From NCBI RefSeq assembly GCF_009718825.1, contig NZ_WNHB01000002.1, positions 62,001 to 126,000 on the forward strand: a stretch of 64,000 nucleotides of DNA, in the 5' to 3' direction. The stretch comes from Terrilactibacillus tamarindi (lineage in GTDB: Bacteria; Bacillota; Bacilli; Bacillales; Sporolactobacillaceae). This document shows, in pieces, positions 36,223-44,869 of this stretch (its first letter is position 1; the number at the start of each line of letters is the position of its first letter). A model generated the notes under the pieces. It was given only the letters and a program-made list of their open reading frames with translations, was not told where the DNA came from and did not search any database. Made by a program: the position numbers and the translations under genes.

Positions 36223-36378
36223 CTATTCTTTACAAAAATCTACAAATTTTTTTGCTTGTATTAAGGACATGCCTGTTTGTTCTCTCACAAACTTCACCGC
36301 TTTAATTTCACCGACGGACTTTATTTTTTCTTTTACTAAGGCAATCAGTTCCTCAGTATATATTTTAGTATAATCCAT
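36223..36378 (-). CDS. 51-residue protein resembling the ribosomal L7/L12 C-terminal fold
   Basis: The minus frame starts with ATG at 36378, eight bases after GGAGG, and reads MDYTKIYTEELIALVKEKIK then SVGEIKAVKFVREQTGMSLI and QAKKFVDFCKE. The second half (IKAVKFVREQTGMSLIQAKK) resembles the L7/L12 C-terminal motif (KxxVIKxVRExTGLGLKEAK). Full-length ribosomal L7/L12 has about 120 residues, so this is a small stand-alone relative, a type seen in other Bacillales. It is codon-balanced and has a good ribosome site, so it is probably real despite lying among decayed genes. Confidence 0.7.
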   Translation of the reverse strand: MDYTKIYTEELIALVKEKIKSVGEIKAVKFVREQTGMSLIQAKKFVDFCKE

Positions 36379-36522
36379 TTTTTCCAACCTCCTCTAATCT
36401 ATAATATCTTATACGAATACTTTAATCTTTTTGGTTTCAAATATAAATTAATACAACTTAAAATTCGTCATATGTAAAACAACAATACCTACGAAAACAA
36501 GCTTTTGTAAAAATCGCTTTGA

Positions 36523-36535
36523 GGTGCCTGTCACC
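36523..36535. repeat. GGTG-CACC short palindrome
   Basis: GGTGCCTGTCACC is a short palindromic motif of a kind that recurs between genes in many Bacillus genomes. Only one copy is seen here, upstream of the macro-domain gene. Confidence 0.4.
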
Positions 36536-36594
36536 ACCCGAAGTTTGTCGAATAATGTCGAATTACTAGGTGACTATATTAGGAGGGCGAACTA

Positions 36595-37104
36595 ATGAAG
36601 TCTTTTAAAATAATTAAAGGTGATATTACAACTGTTAAAGTTGACGCTATTGTCAATGCTGCAAATACATCGCTGCTTGGTGGTGGAGGAGTAGACGGTG
36701 CGATACATCGAGCTGCGGGACCAGAATTGTTAGATGAATGTCGAACTTTGAATGGATGTGCTACCGGTGAAGCGAAGATCACAAAAGGCTATAAACTGCC
36801 AGCGAAATTTGTCATTCATACTCCTGGACCTATTTGGCAAGGTGGCCATCATCATGAGACTAGATTACTAAGAAATTGTTATGAAAACTGCTTGGAACTG
36901 GCTGAAGAATATAAATGTCAGACAGTGGCTTTCCCTTCAATAAGTACGGGGATCTATCATTTCCCGCTGGATCAAGCTGCTAGCATTGCCGTCCGTTGTA
37001 TTCACAAATTCCTTTCCCGATCAGAGCAAGTGAAACAGATAATCATGGTCTGTTTTGATGATCGAACAAAAGAGGCTTATGAAAAAGCCAATGCAGTGCG
37101 ATAA
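36595..37104 (+). CDS. Macro-domain protein (ADP-ribose/O-acetyl-ADP-ribose hydrolase type)
   Basis: A 169-residue stand-alone macro domain like E. coli YmdB. ADP-ribose contacts are visible: [20 protein letters not shown] with Asn24, then [14 protein letters not shown] (catalytic-loop region), and [12 protein letters not shown] for the diphosphate loop. AGGAGGGCG precedes the ATG. It is intact while its neighbours are decayed. No ADP-ribosyltransferase or sirtuin gene lies close, so it may act on free O-acetyl-ADP-ribose or ADP-ribosylated proteins. Confidence 0.92.
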   Translation: MKSFKIIKGDITTVKVDAIVNAANTSLLGGGGVDGAIHRAAGPELLDECRTLNGCATGEAKITKGYKLPAKFVIHTPGPIWQGGHHHETRLLRNCYENCLELAEEYKCQTVAFPSISTGIYHFPLDQAASIAVRCIHKFLSRSEQVKQIIMVCFDDRTKEAYEKANAVR

Positions 37105-37189
37105 TTATATATACTTACTAGTAAAAATTTATTTGCTATAAATAGCTGGTGATGCCAAAAATCAACATAAATTTCTTCCCGATCTTTTC

Positions 37190-37374
37190 TCATCCGTTAA
37201 TGCCTTCTTTTGAGCTAAGAATAATGACCGTTTTACTTATCCATAATCTAAACTAGTCAGAATGAAATTTAATAAGTCGAACGATACCTTTTTCCTCAAA
37301 TTCCGTCCCATCCGATAACTCAGTTTCTGTTCTGACTAGCCACCTTTCACTATTCTAAAATCAATATATTTCAT
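37190..37374 (-). pseudogene. Frameshifted small gene, DUF3977-like
   Basis: From the ATG at 37374 (AAGGTGG upstream) the pieces MKYIDFRIVK, WLVRTETELSDGTEFEEKGI plus VRLIKFHSD, and FRLWISKTVIILSSKEGING lie in successive frames. Together they make about 60 residues that resemble, from memory, the DUF3977 family. Two frameshifts are needed, the first in a short A run. Function unknown. Confidence 0.5.
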
Positions 37375-37489
37375 ACATTCCACCTTCTTTTCATCCTCTA
37401 ATCGTTTGCTATTTCATAAAGCAATACCGTCATATTATGGAGCGATGGAGCGATTAAGTTATTGTTTGATTCCTCCACCTGTTAAGCTG

Positions 37490-37925
37490 TTATTCTACTT
37501 CAACAACAAACGTATAAGAAGCATTTCCATTTGGCCAATCTGCCGTAATTTCGATAACATGTTTCCCGGTTTCATTTGGTAATGTTAATGCATTGTTCTT
37601 AACAGATAATTCGTGTCTTTGGTCATCACTAACCCATTCATAAGCGCTGAGCTTGGGTTTTGAATGATCTTTAACCTGGATAGATGCTGCCGTATGATGT
37701 TTGATTTTGACTCTCTTCATATGCCCGGCTATGTCATAAGGCCCGGATGAATCTGCTACTACGCCCGTTTATTGAACCATCCACCTGTTTCCCACTCATA
37801 AGTCCCCAAATTTGTTTTAATCGCTTCATGATTTACACTTACTGATAGTTCGGGAGGTTTTTTTTCATTTGTACAGCCAAAGATTATGAACATAAAAAAA
37901 TTAAAGGCTGCTGCTTTGTTTTCAA
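37490..37925 (-). pseudogene. Frameshifted small lipoprotein gene
   Basis: TTG at 37925, after AAGGGG, begins KTKQQPLIF. One frameshift at a run of seven T gives FMFIIFGCTNEKKPPELSV, a lipoprotein signal with its cysteine. After WETGGWFNK a second shift, at an A run, leads to TGVVADSSGPYDIAGHMK and on to the C-terminus, which ends in YTFVVEVE. The last ~76 residues are open. Restored length is about 145 residues with a Bacillus lipoprotein layout of unknown function. Both breaks are in homopolymers, so sequencing error is possible. Confidence 0.6.
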
Positions 37926-38013
37926 GTTTGTAGTCCCCTTAAATTTAAATAATGCATGCTATTTCTTCCACTTTTATAATAAACTAATAACTTTTCCAAG
38001 AATCGAAACCCTT

Positions 38014-38439
38014 CTATTTTATTAATCTATTAAATACTTTTTGCCATTTAATATTTTTATATCCCATGTCAAGATAAAATTGATGCGCTTTTTCTCGAAT
38101 ACCATTAGAACGAACTCTAATCTCTGAATATCCATGTTCCATGGCCCAAGATTCGCATTTTTTCATTAACATCTTCCCAATACCTTGTCGTCTGTGTTTA
38201 CAGTCTACAACTAATCCTCCGATTTCGGCAAAAACACCTTCTAACAAATGTTTCCCAAAAATATGTACCCATCCAGAAACCAGTCCATTTTGATTCTCAT
38301 ATACAAAAAGGGCTTGATCCCTTTTTTCTATAATGAATGACAATCGTTCCTTAATATCCGTTTCGGTTTCTGCATAGCCCAATTGTAAGCATAGATTCGT
38401 AAGATCTTTGACATCAGACATTTCTGCACTTCTAATCAT
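38014..38439 (-). CDS. GNAT-family N-acetyltransferase
   Basis: A 141-residue acetyl-CoA-dependent acetyltransferase. The acetyl-CoA loop is RRQGIGKMLMKKCE (about 90-103), after the strand AEIGGLVVD, and the C-terminal IRVRSNGIREKAHQFYLDMG is the typical Motif B. AGGAG precedes the ATG. The acceptor is unknown. An intact gene between decayed ones. Confidence 0.88.
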   Translation of the reverse strand: MIRSAEMSDVKDLTNLCLQLGYAETETDIKERLSFIIEKRDQALFVYENQNGLVSGWVHIFGKHLLEGVFAEIGGLVVDCKHRRQGIGKMLMKKCESWAMEHGYSEIRVRSNGIREKAHQFYLDMGYKNIKWQKVFNRLIK

Positions 38440-38575
38440 TATCTAATTACTCCTTTCTATTCAAAGAATAGTAGATATCTATTCAACAACACTGATTCTG
38501 ATACATTTTATCTTGTCATTGTCAAGCTATTGATGTATTATAAGAACAAATATTCCTTTGGTTTGGAGGATGACC

Positions 38576-38769
38576 ATGTCAAAAAAAAGGCATACTCATT
38601 ATTGATGTACAAAAGATCGTTCAGTATGGGTTATGATGTAACTCTTGTTAAAGATGCGCATAGCACTTGGGATACAGTAGAATTAACAGCACAACAAATC
38701 ATTCACCATCATAACCAATTGTTACAATGGTTTGCTGAGACAAAAGATTCAAATGAAATAGATTTTTAA
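38576..38769 (+). pseudogene. Isochorismatase-family hydrolase with internal deletion
   Basis: After GGAGG the ATG at 38576 starts MSKK, and with one base shifted in the following A run it reads GILIIDVQKIVQ, the N-terminal strand and catalytic Asp of isochorismatase-like cysteine hydrolases. Only a few codons later the frame becomes GYDVTLVKDAHSTWDT followed by AQQIIHHHNQLLQWFA, the last ~50 residues of the same family. The ~110 residues between, with the catalytic Lys and Cys, are missing. It cannot be active. Confidence 0.75.
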
Positions 38770-38770
38770 G

Positions 38771-38796
38771 AAGGGAGCTTAATTGCTGCCTTTTTT
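38771..38796 (+). terminator. Terminator after the isochorismatase remnant
   Basis: AAGGGAGC, TTAATT, GCTGCCTTTTTT. Confidence 0.7.
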
Positions 38797-38948
38797 CTTC
38801 ATTATCGATATTTTTCGTTTTTAATGCATCTCTTTTAATAATCAAAAGTAAAACACAGAATTGGTTTTTAGTTATACTTGTATGTATTAAAAGCCATCGA
38901 ATCTTTTGATATACTCATAAAAAAAATTACAAAAAAGAGGTTATTAGC

Positions 38949-39215
38949 TTGATAGAAGTGGTGTTTCTTTATCTTATCATTTTGAATATTATTGGTTTAT
39001 TTGTAATGTATCTAGACAAGTACAAAGCCAAACATAGACAGTATCGAATTAGTGAATCAAAATTGTGGTTAGTAGCTTTCTTTGGGGGAGCTCTCGGTTC
39101 TACTTTAGGTATGCACTTATTTAGGCACAAAACAAAGCATATCAATTTTAAATTAGGATTTCCAATCTTAGCGATTCTTCATATTGCGATTGTTTTTTTC
39201 CTATTTTTAGGCTGA
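38949..39215 (+). CDS. DUF1294 membrane protein
   Basis: An 88-residue protein with three hydrophobic segments. The DUF1294 core reads MYLDKYKAKHRQYRISE, LWLVAFFGGALGSTLGM and RHKTKHINFKLGFP. The start is TTG at 38949 after AGAGG. Function is unknown. In some bacteria such domains follow cold-shock modules, but none is present here. Confidence 0.85.
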   Translation: MIEVVFLYLIILNIIGLFVMYLDKYKAKHRQYRISESKLWLVAFFGGALGSTLGMHLFRHKTKHINFKLGFPILAILHIAIVFFLFLG

Positions 39216-39229
39216 AATGATTATCTGTT

Positions 39230-39385
39230 GGATGTCTCTCTAGATAGTCCATCATGCCAACCGGCGTCCCGATGTCTTCTAAAGTTATACTTTTGTCTTC
39301 CCGGTGTCATCTTTGCCATTAACCAGTCTCGTTGACCTGATATTTTAGCAAATCACGAAAAGGAAATTCATTCAAAATGTCGAAA
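39230..39385 (-). pseudogene. Decayed coding remnant
   Basis: One minus-strand frame reads DILNEFPFRDLLKYQVNETG, stop, then after another stop HREDKSITLEDIGTPVG and MMDYLERHPTDNHF. The protein-like wording across two in-frame stops suggests a dead gene. I do not recognise the family. Confidence 0.3.
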
Positions 39386-39487
39386 ATTATAGTTAATGGA
39401 AAACAGAATAAATACTTGTACAAAATCATCACAGAATGAGTTACGATGATTTTTTAAGTTGGTTAGTTTCAAGACTTGGAGGAATAA

Positions 39488-40036
39488 ATGTCAAAAGAAA
39501 ATAAAGAACTCCGTATTAGACCTATCGTTGAATCAGATTTACAAAGACTATGGGAGTTAGCATACAAAGAAGAATCACCCGAATGGAAAAAATGGGATGC
39601 ACCTTACTATCCGCATCATGTATTAACACTCGAAGAATTTTTGGAAAATAAAGAGCAATACATCAGCCAGAATTCTCGTTGGGCAATAGATATTAATAAC
39701 ACGATTGAAGGAACGGTAAGTTACTATTGGGAACATAAACCCTCTTTATGGTTAGAGATGGGCATCTGTATATACAATCCCAACTATTGGAATGGTGGAT
39801 ATGGAACAAAAGCCTTAAAACGATGGATTGACCATTTGTTCCAAACCCTCCCCCTTGTTAGAGTAGGGTTTACCACTTGGTCTGGTAATCATCGCATGAT
39901 GAAGTTAGGGAAAAAATTGGGTATGACTTTAGAAGCTCGGCTGAGAAAATGCCGATATTATAACGGAAAATACTATGATTCGATTCGAATGGGGCTGCTT
40001 CGTGAAGAATGGGAGGACATGAATGAATGCCTTTAA
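39488..40036 (+). CDS. GNAT-family acetyltransferase (RimJ/RimL type)
   Basis: A 182-residue Acetyltransf_3 protein: LRIRPIVESDLQRLWELAY at the start, WLEMGICIYNPNYWNGGYGTKAL as the acetyl-CoA region (about 88-110), and KLGMTLEARLRKCRYYNGKY near the end. GGAGG precedes the ATG. Similar proteins acetylate small molecules or protein N-termini; the acceptor here is unknown. Confidence 0.88.
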   Translation: MSKENKELRIRPIVESDLQRLWELAYKEESPEWKKWDAPYYPHHVLTLEEFLENKEQYISQNSRWAIDINNTIEGTVSYYWEHKPSLWLEMGICIYNPNYWNGGYGTKALKRWIDHLFQTLPLVRVGFTTWSGNHRMMKLGKKLGMTLEARLRKCRYYNGKYYDSIRMGLLREEWEDMNECL

Positions 40037-40130
40037 AGGAAGTTATCATTCTATCTACATGCAAAAAGGAAAGAAGCACAGAAACTTAATTCCACGCATC
40101 TTTCCTTTTGAAAATTAAAACCTTCACTTG

Positions 40131-40514
40131 TTAAGCCTCTTGGTTTTCAATCTCCTTCTTCAAATCCTTCATTCGTTTTTTGCCCCATTCAAACATCATC
40201 TCTACAATAGGGAGAATAGTCATTCCTAACTCTGTCATAGAGTACTCCACTTTTGGCGGGACTTCTGGGTAAACTTCGCGATGGACGATGCCATCTTCCA
40301 TCAGTTCACGCAATTGATTAGTTAACATTTTATGGGAGATCTTTGGAAAAAGTCTTTGGAGATCACTAAATCGATGAGGACCCTCCACTCCTAAATGCCA
40401 TAGAATAACCACTTTCCATTTTCCACTCAAGATCGATAATGTTAGTTCTTTTTCACAATTAAAATCGCCATTGATGATTTTCTCTTTAATTTCTTTACGA
40501 AGTGTATCTGTCAA
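40131..40514 (-). CDS. HxlR-family transcriptional regulator
   Basis: A 127-residue winged-helix protein: [20 protein letters not shown] and [21 protein letters not shown] then [22 protein letters not shown], the full HxlR signature. It carries no N-terminal cysteine of the HypR type (the only Cys is Cys20 in FNCEKELT, which is in the HypR-like position and could be a redox sensor). It is divergent from pfpI, with a palindrome next to its start that is a probable operator. Confidence 0.9.
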   Translation of the reverse strand: MTDTLRKEIKEKIINGDFNCEKELTLSILSGKWKVVILWHLGVEGPHRFSDLQRLFPKISHKMLTNQLRELMEDGIVHREVYPEVPPKVEYSMTELGMTILPIVEMMFEWGKKRMKDLKKEIENQEA

Positions 40515-40536
40515 AACGCCCCATCTCCTTTCAAAA

Positions 40537-40552
40537 GTTACTCTTTGGTAAC
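40537..40552. promoter_or_regulatory. Candidate HxlR operator
   Basis: GTTACTCTTTGGTAAC has 5-bp inverted arms (GTTAC/GTAAC). It lies just upstream of the hxlR start, and a related ACCAAGAGTAAAC in opposite orientation lies near 40590 by the pfpI promoter. Confidence 0.5.
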
Positions 40553-40642
40553 CTCCTTACAAAAAAGTGCATTCTTCACAGAACGATAGACCAAGAGTAA
40601 ACTTAGTTGTGTGATAAAAAATATCCAGGAGGTTATATAGAT

Positions 40643-41161
40643 ATGAGTAAAAAAGCATTACTAATTATCCCCCCAGAACGATTTAACGAAGATGAATTAT
40701 TCAAACCAAAAGCAGCTTTAGAAGAAGCTGGTATTGATGTCACCATTGCTAGTACGAAAACAGGTGAAATCACTGGAGATTTCGAAGGGAAAGCAACAGC
40801 TGAGGTTGTATTTACTGATGTAAATCCAAGTGATTTCGATGTTATCTCAGTCATTGGTGGATCTGGTACAAACGATTACCTTTGGGGAAATGAAGAATTA
40901 CTCAGCTTTATTAAAAAAGCCTACGATCAAAAAATTCTTGTATCTGGAATCTGTGCAGGATCTGTTACCGTTGCTAAAACAGGACTTCTCACTGACCGAG
41001 ATGCAACATGCTACCCGGTTGATGTTCAAATAGATCAACTCAAAGCAAATAATGTAAAATATGTTGGTGGTCATGTTGTCGCTTCAGAAGATATCATCAC
41101 AGGCGACGGCCCAGATGGTGCTGAAGAATTTGGTAAAAGTCTCGTTAAAGCCCTAAACTAA
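40643..41161 (+). CDS. DJ-1/PfpI-family protein
   Basis: A 172-residue DJ-1/PfpI protein (class I glutamine amidotransferase-like fold). The nucleophile elbow is VSGICAGSV with Cys104, preceded by a glutamate in the PPERFNEDEL loop. The start at 40643 has AGGAGG upstream; the earlier in-frame start lacks one. Relatives act as glyoxalase III, chaperones or stress proteins. Pairing with an HxlR regulator suggests induction by an electrophile or redox stress, which is an inference. Confidence 0.88.
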   Translation: MSKKALLIIPPERFNEDELFKPKAALEEAGIDVTIASTKTGEITGDFEGKATAEVVFTDVNPSDFDVISVIGGSGTNDYLWGNEELLSFIKKAYDQKILVSGICAGSVTVAKTGLLTDRDATCYPVDVQIDQLKANNVKYVGGHVVASEDIITGDGPDGAEEFGKSLVKALN

Positions 41162-41177
41162 ATCTAATCCTATACTT

Positions 41178-41207
41178 AAGAGCCTTAGAATTTTCTAGGG
41201 CTCTTTT
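41178..41207 (+). terminator. Terminator of pfpI
   Basis: AAGAGCC and TAGAA pair with TTCTA and GGCTCTTTT. Confidence 0.85.
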
Positions 41208-41294
41208 ATTATAGTCGATAGAAATTCAGCATACAAAGAAAGGGCTTGCTGAATCAAGGAAGGGCTTATAGTGAATGAATTTATAATCTTGTTC

Positions 41295-41431
41295 AAACAG
41301 TGGGGTTTTCATCACCCAGACAGATTGAAAACCTGAACTATTCGGTCTTTTACTCGGCAATTATCCTCTACCTAGGTAGGCTCGTTTTCACTTGAGGTTG
41401 GGGTCTTACTGCCCGTTAATACAGGATAAAA
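41295..41431 (+). repeat. Dispersed structured repeat, copy 6 (diverged)
   Basis: A degenerate copy: ACAGTGGGGTTTTCATCACCC, CCTGAACTATTCGGTCTTT, then GAGGTTGGGGTCTTACTGCC and CGTTAATACAGGATAAAA. The conserved right end and the order of blocks identify it. It lies between convergent pfpI and the CBS gene. Confidence 0.6.
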
Positions 41432-41473
41432 ATTCAAATATGAAAAAGTTAAAAAGCCAATTCTCTTTAATCT

Positions 41474-42157
41474 CTAATTTTCAAATACATCCCACACGGT
41501 AATTATCCCCAACAATTCTTCCGCTGGATCACCATGTTCCGTGATAAGTAACGCACTAATGTAGTTATGATTGTGTCTTGTTGTTAAAAGTCCAGAAGCA
41601 GAATAGACATCCATATCCTGACTTATAAATAGATAATTAATTTGATCCTCTTCAACAGCCAGAATATCCTTTAATGTTGTCTCACTCAGTGAAATAATGT
41701 CCTCATGAACATTTTGAGAAAGCCACATGGCAATCCCGCTGTCTGTGACCATTCCTTTAAACTCTTGTTGGTCATAAACGGGGAATTGGGTAAATCCAGT
41801 ATCCCGTATGGTTTCAAGCATCAAGGCAAGCGAATCATTGACATCGAAGGTCGTAACTGGCCATTGAAACTTTGGAATCACTTTCGGTGGTGAAATAAGT
41901 TCCGTGGCCACTCGTTTAATGTGCAAATAAAGATCGTCAATAGGCTCAGATGTAATTTCTTCAATATCTACTTTTCCTATATTAATAGCATTATATATTT
42001 TAGAAAAATATAATAGATCACTTTCAAAATAATTGATAATGGCATTAATTTGTTTTTTTGCTCGAATGGTCTCTGCAAAAGTTTGGTAATTTGGATCCTT
42101 TATGTAAGATTCAATTTGTTTAAATTGTTGGTTGAAATCTTCCATTGTGATGTCCAT
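41474..42157 (-). CDS. CBS-domain-pair protein
   Basis: A 227-residue soluble protein. Residues 1-100 are a helical region (FKQIESYIKDPNYQTFAETI). Residues about 95-225 form a CBS pair: VNDSLALMLETIRDTGFTQFP and VYDQQEFKGMVTDSGIAMWL, then the second motif ending in LLGIITVWDVF. CBS pairs bind adenine nucleotides or metals and usually regulate a partner. No transporter or enzyme is fused or adjacent. Confidence 0.8.
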   Translation of the reverse strand: MDITMEDFNQQFKQIESYIKDPNYQTFAETIRAKKQINAIINYFESDLLYFSKIYNAINIGKVDIEEITSEPIDDLYLHIKRVATELISPPKVIPKFQWPVTTFDVNDSLALMLETIRDTGFTQFPVYDQQEFKGMVTDSGIAMWLSQNVHEDIISLSETTLKDILAVEEDQINYLFISQDMDVYSASGLLTTRHNHNYISALLITEHGDPAEELLGIITVWDVFEN

Positions 42158-42489
42158 TTTAGGAATTCCCCTTTATGCTGCTAATCTAGTGTATTATTTA
42201 GAGGTGTAATTCACACTTACTAAGTAGGATTTATTATAAACGATGGTCTAAGAACGTGTCAATTCACTTTAAAATACTTTAAATTATCTCTATTAACAAT
42301 TTATTAAAAAAGTCAAAAAGTGAAAGATTCCGTTAATTTGATTTCAAAAATTAAAATATATAACTTAAAACTTTTTATTTTGCATATTGATATTTAAGAA
42401 AAGCTTCAACTTAATTTTCTTAACTTTCAATCTAGGTTGACTTTTGTTTTTCGAGGTGTTAGACTCAGTTCAATCCAATTTTACAAAAA

Positions 42490-42764
42490 CAACACGACGA
42501 TAAGGAATAGTACATTTCCGATAGAATCCAAGAGAGCTGCTGGCTGGTGTAAAGCAGCATTCCAAGGAAATCGAACTCGCCTTTGAGTGCCTTACTGAAA
42601 TTAATGAGTAGGTAAAGCTGGCAGTCAGCCATTATCTTGACGAGATATTTTCATATCTCACTAAGTGATCCTTATCATTATGATAAGGGTAATTAGAGTG
42701 GTACCACGGAAGTTAATCCAACCTTTCGTCTCTTAAAAATTATTTAAGAGGTGGAAGGTTTTTT
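42490..42764 (+). ncRNA. Leucine T-box leader of leuA
   Basis: The conserved T-box AGAGTGGTACCACGG is at 42695-42709, followed by a terminator (AACCTTTCGTCTCTTAA / TTAAGAGGTGGAAGGTT, 42720-42764). Stem I begins near 42495 with AAGGAATAGTA, and in its 3' side GAACTCGCC offers CTC (42576-42578) as specifier. CTC is a leucine codon, which fits leuA. Uncharged tRNA-Leu should allow read-through. Confidence 0.93.
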
Positions 42765-42821
42765 ATATTCCTAAATTTAATACACACCCTTAATAAACAA
42801 AGATAAAAGGTGGCGTTTTAC

Positions 42822-44495
42822 ATGAACTATCAAAAATATAGACCCTATAAAAAAATCAAAAAGGCAAACCGTAGATGGCCTGATAATGAAATTACAAAGG
42901 CGCCGATATGGTGCAGTGTGGATCTAAGAGATGGTAACCAAGCTTTAGAAACACCCATGAACCTTGAGCAGAAAATTAACTTTTTTAACTACTTAGTGAA
43001 ATTAGGTTTTAAAGAAATTGAAGTAGGTTTCCCTGCTGCTTCCGATACAGAATACACGTTTACAAGAACGTTAATTGACAATAAGATGATTCCGAAAGAT
43101 GTGACCATTCAAGTCTTAACTCAGCTTAGATCACATATCCTAGAGCGTACCTTCGCAAGTTTAGAAGGTGTGCATAAAGCGATTGTTCATCTCTATAATT
43201 CAGTTTCTACTATTCAACGTGACGTTGTCTTCCGAAAAAGTAAGGAAGAAATAAAAGCCCTTGCTGTCGATGGAGCTAGACAGGCAAAGAAACTAGCAAA
43301 AAAGTATGGAGAAGAACGCTTCATCTTCGAGTACAGCCCGGAAAGTTTTCCAGGAGCTGAAGTCGATTATGTTGTAGAGGTTTGTAACGCCGTTCTCGAT
43401 GAACTCAAACCTACATCTGAAAATAAAGTCATTATTAATCTACCAAATACCGTTGAATTATGCACGGCTAACGTCTTTGCCGATCTTGTTGAATACATTT
43501 GTGATCATCTAAAATACAGAGAAAATGTCATTGTCAGCCTTCATTCACACAACGACCGTGGAACTGGCATTGCAGCTTCAGAACTTGGCTTAATGGCCGG
43601 TGCTGATCGAATCGAAGGTACGTTATTTGGTAATGGTGAACGAACAGGCAATATGGATATTGTTAATTTTGCTTTAAACTTGCTTACACAGGGTGTGGAT
43701 CCACAGCTTGATTTTAGCAACATGGATGAAATGATCAAAGTCTATGAAGAATCAACGAAGATGAGTATTCACCCTAGACATCCCTATGCGGGAAAATTAG
43801 TTTTTACCGCCTTCTCAGGTTCGCACCAAGATGCAATTAATAAAGGCATGACCCATATGGAAAAAGAAAAGTTAAATTATTGGGATGTCCCTTACTTACC
43901 GATTGATCCGAAAGATGTTGGGCGAAATTATGACGCCATTATTCGGATTAACAGTCAATCGGGTAAAGGCGGCGTAAGCTACATCTTAAAAACACATTAT
44001 GACCTTCAACTTCCAAAAGCCATGCAGCAAGACTTTGGTCCAATTATTACACAGATTTCTGATCAAGGTAACAAAGAACTCACACCTACGGAGATTTATC
44101 AGGCTTTCATAAATGAGTACGTTGATATCGAGTCACCGCTTCAATTGATTAACTATGTAGAACAAGTAGATGATGACCATCAATCGGCTGTTCGTGCTAA
44201 CTTCATCTTTGAAGGAAAAAAAGTGGCTATTGCTGGACATGGAAATGGTGTCATTGACGCCTTCTGCAAAGGATTGAGTGACTTAGTTGGACAAAAAATT
44301 GATATTGCTAGCTATAATGAACATGCACTAGAAAATGGTTCAACATCAAAAGCGATAACCTATATCCAAATCCATACAGAACAAGGCACCTATTCTTATG
44401 GATCTGGTATATCACCGAGTGTTACCCGATCATCTTTGCAAGCGATTGTGAGTGCTACAAATCGTGTCTTGAAAAAAGCCGTTGTTATGCAATAA
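42822..44495 (+). CDS. leuA: 2-isopropylmalate synthase (LeuA2 type)
   Basis: First committed enzyme of leucine synthesis, 557 residues from the ATG at 42822, with AAAGGTGG 8 bases upstream. It carries APIWCSVDLRDGNQAL at the N-terminus (metal Asp), SLHSHNDRGTGIAASELGLMAGADR with the metal histidines, and GNGERTGNMD. A C-terminal LeuA dimer regulatory domain (about 430-555) is present. Length and wording match the ~560-residue group known from actinobacteria and some Bacillales rather than the ~515-residue B. subtilis LeuA. leuBCD do not follow; the gene is alone behind the T-box. Confidence 0.92.
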   Translation: MNYQKYRPYKKIKKANRRWPDNEITKAPIWCSVDLRDGNQALETPMNLEQKINFFNYLVKLGFKEIEVGFPAASDTEYTFTRTLIDNKMIPKDVTIQVLTQLRSHILERTFASLEGVHKAIVHLYNSVSTIQRDVVFRKSKEEIKALAVDGARQAKKLAKKYGEERFIFEYSPESFPGAEVDYVVEVCNAVLDELKPTSENKVIINLPNTVELCTANVFADLVEYICDHLKYRENVIVSLHSHNDRGTGIAASELGLMAGADRIEGTLFGNGERTGNMDIVNFALNLLTQGVDPQLDFSNMDEMIKVYEESTKMSIHPRHPYAGKLVFTAFSGSHQDAINKGMTHMEKEKLNYWDVPYLPIDPKDVGRNYDAIIRINSQSGKGGVSYILKTHYDLQLPKAMQQDFGPIITQISDQGNKELTPTEIYQAFINEYVDIESPLQLINYVEQVDDDHQSAVRANFIFEGKKVAIAGHGNGVIDAFCKGLSDLVGQKIDIASYNEHALENGSTSKAITYIQIHTEQGTYSYGSGISPSVTRSSLQAIVSATNRVLKKAVVMQ

Positions 44496-44538
44496 AAATA
44501 TTTCATGATTTTCTAATATAAAAAGGAGATGGATCGTA

Positions 44539-44730
44539 ATGGTAGAAATCAAATGTCCACATTGTGAAGTTGTAGGAAAAGAGCATATCGTATCAACGGA
44601 AAGTATAGAAAAATGCAAAAACGGAGATGCTTGGTTTCACATAGCCTATTGTGATAAGTGCGGTCATGTCTATGGTACATTTACAAAAACGGTTAAACAT
44701 CCCTCTCATAATTTGTATCCGATATTCTAA
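44539..44730 (+). CDS. Small zinc-ribbon protein
   Basis: A 63-residue protein with two CxxC pairs, CPHC (residues 6-9) and CDKC (about 38-41), separated by a beta-rich stretch, as in zinc ribbons. GGAGATGG precedes the ATG, and a terminator follows. Family and function are not recognised. It may be read from the leuA transcript, 43 bp upstream. Confidence 0.65.
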   Translation: MVEIKCPHCEVVGKEHIVSTESIEKCKNGDAWFHIAYCDKCGHVYGTFTKTVKHPSHNLYPIF

Positions 44731-44761
44731 ATAAAAGAGTAAAATTAAGATACTATTTAGT

Positions 44762-44794
44762 ACCCTTTTCCGAATTGGAGAAGGGGCTTTTTTT
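44762..44794 (+). terminator. Terminator after the zinc-ribbon gene
   Basis: ACCCTTTTCC, GAATT, GGAGAAGGGG and a run of seven T. Confidence 0.9.
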
Positions 44795-44869
44795 CAATCA
44801 TTTATACCTTTCTAAGACATCAATAATTTCATATGATATGTTGACTGACGACAAAGGAGGTGTATATAG

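Noticed and set aside
36191-36373. 60-residue plus-strand frame
   Set aside because: It is antisense to the better supported L7/L12-like gene, which has a GGAGG site and family resemblance.
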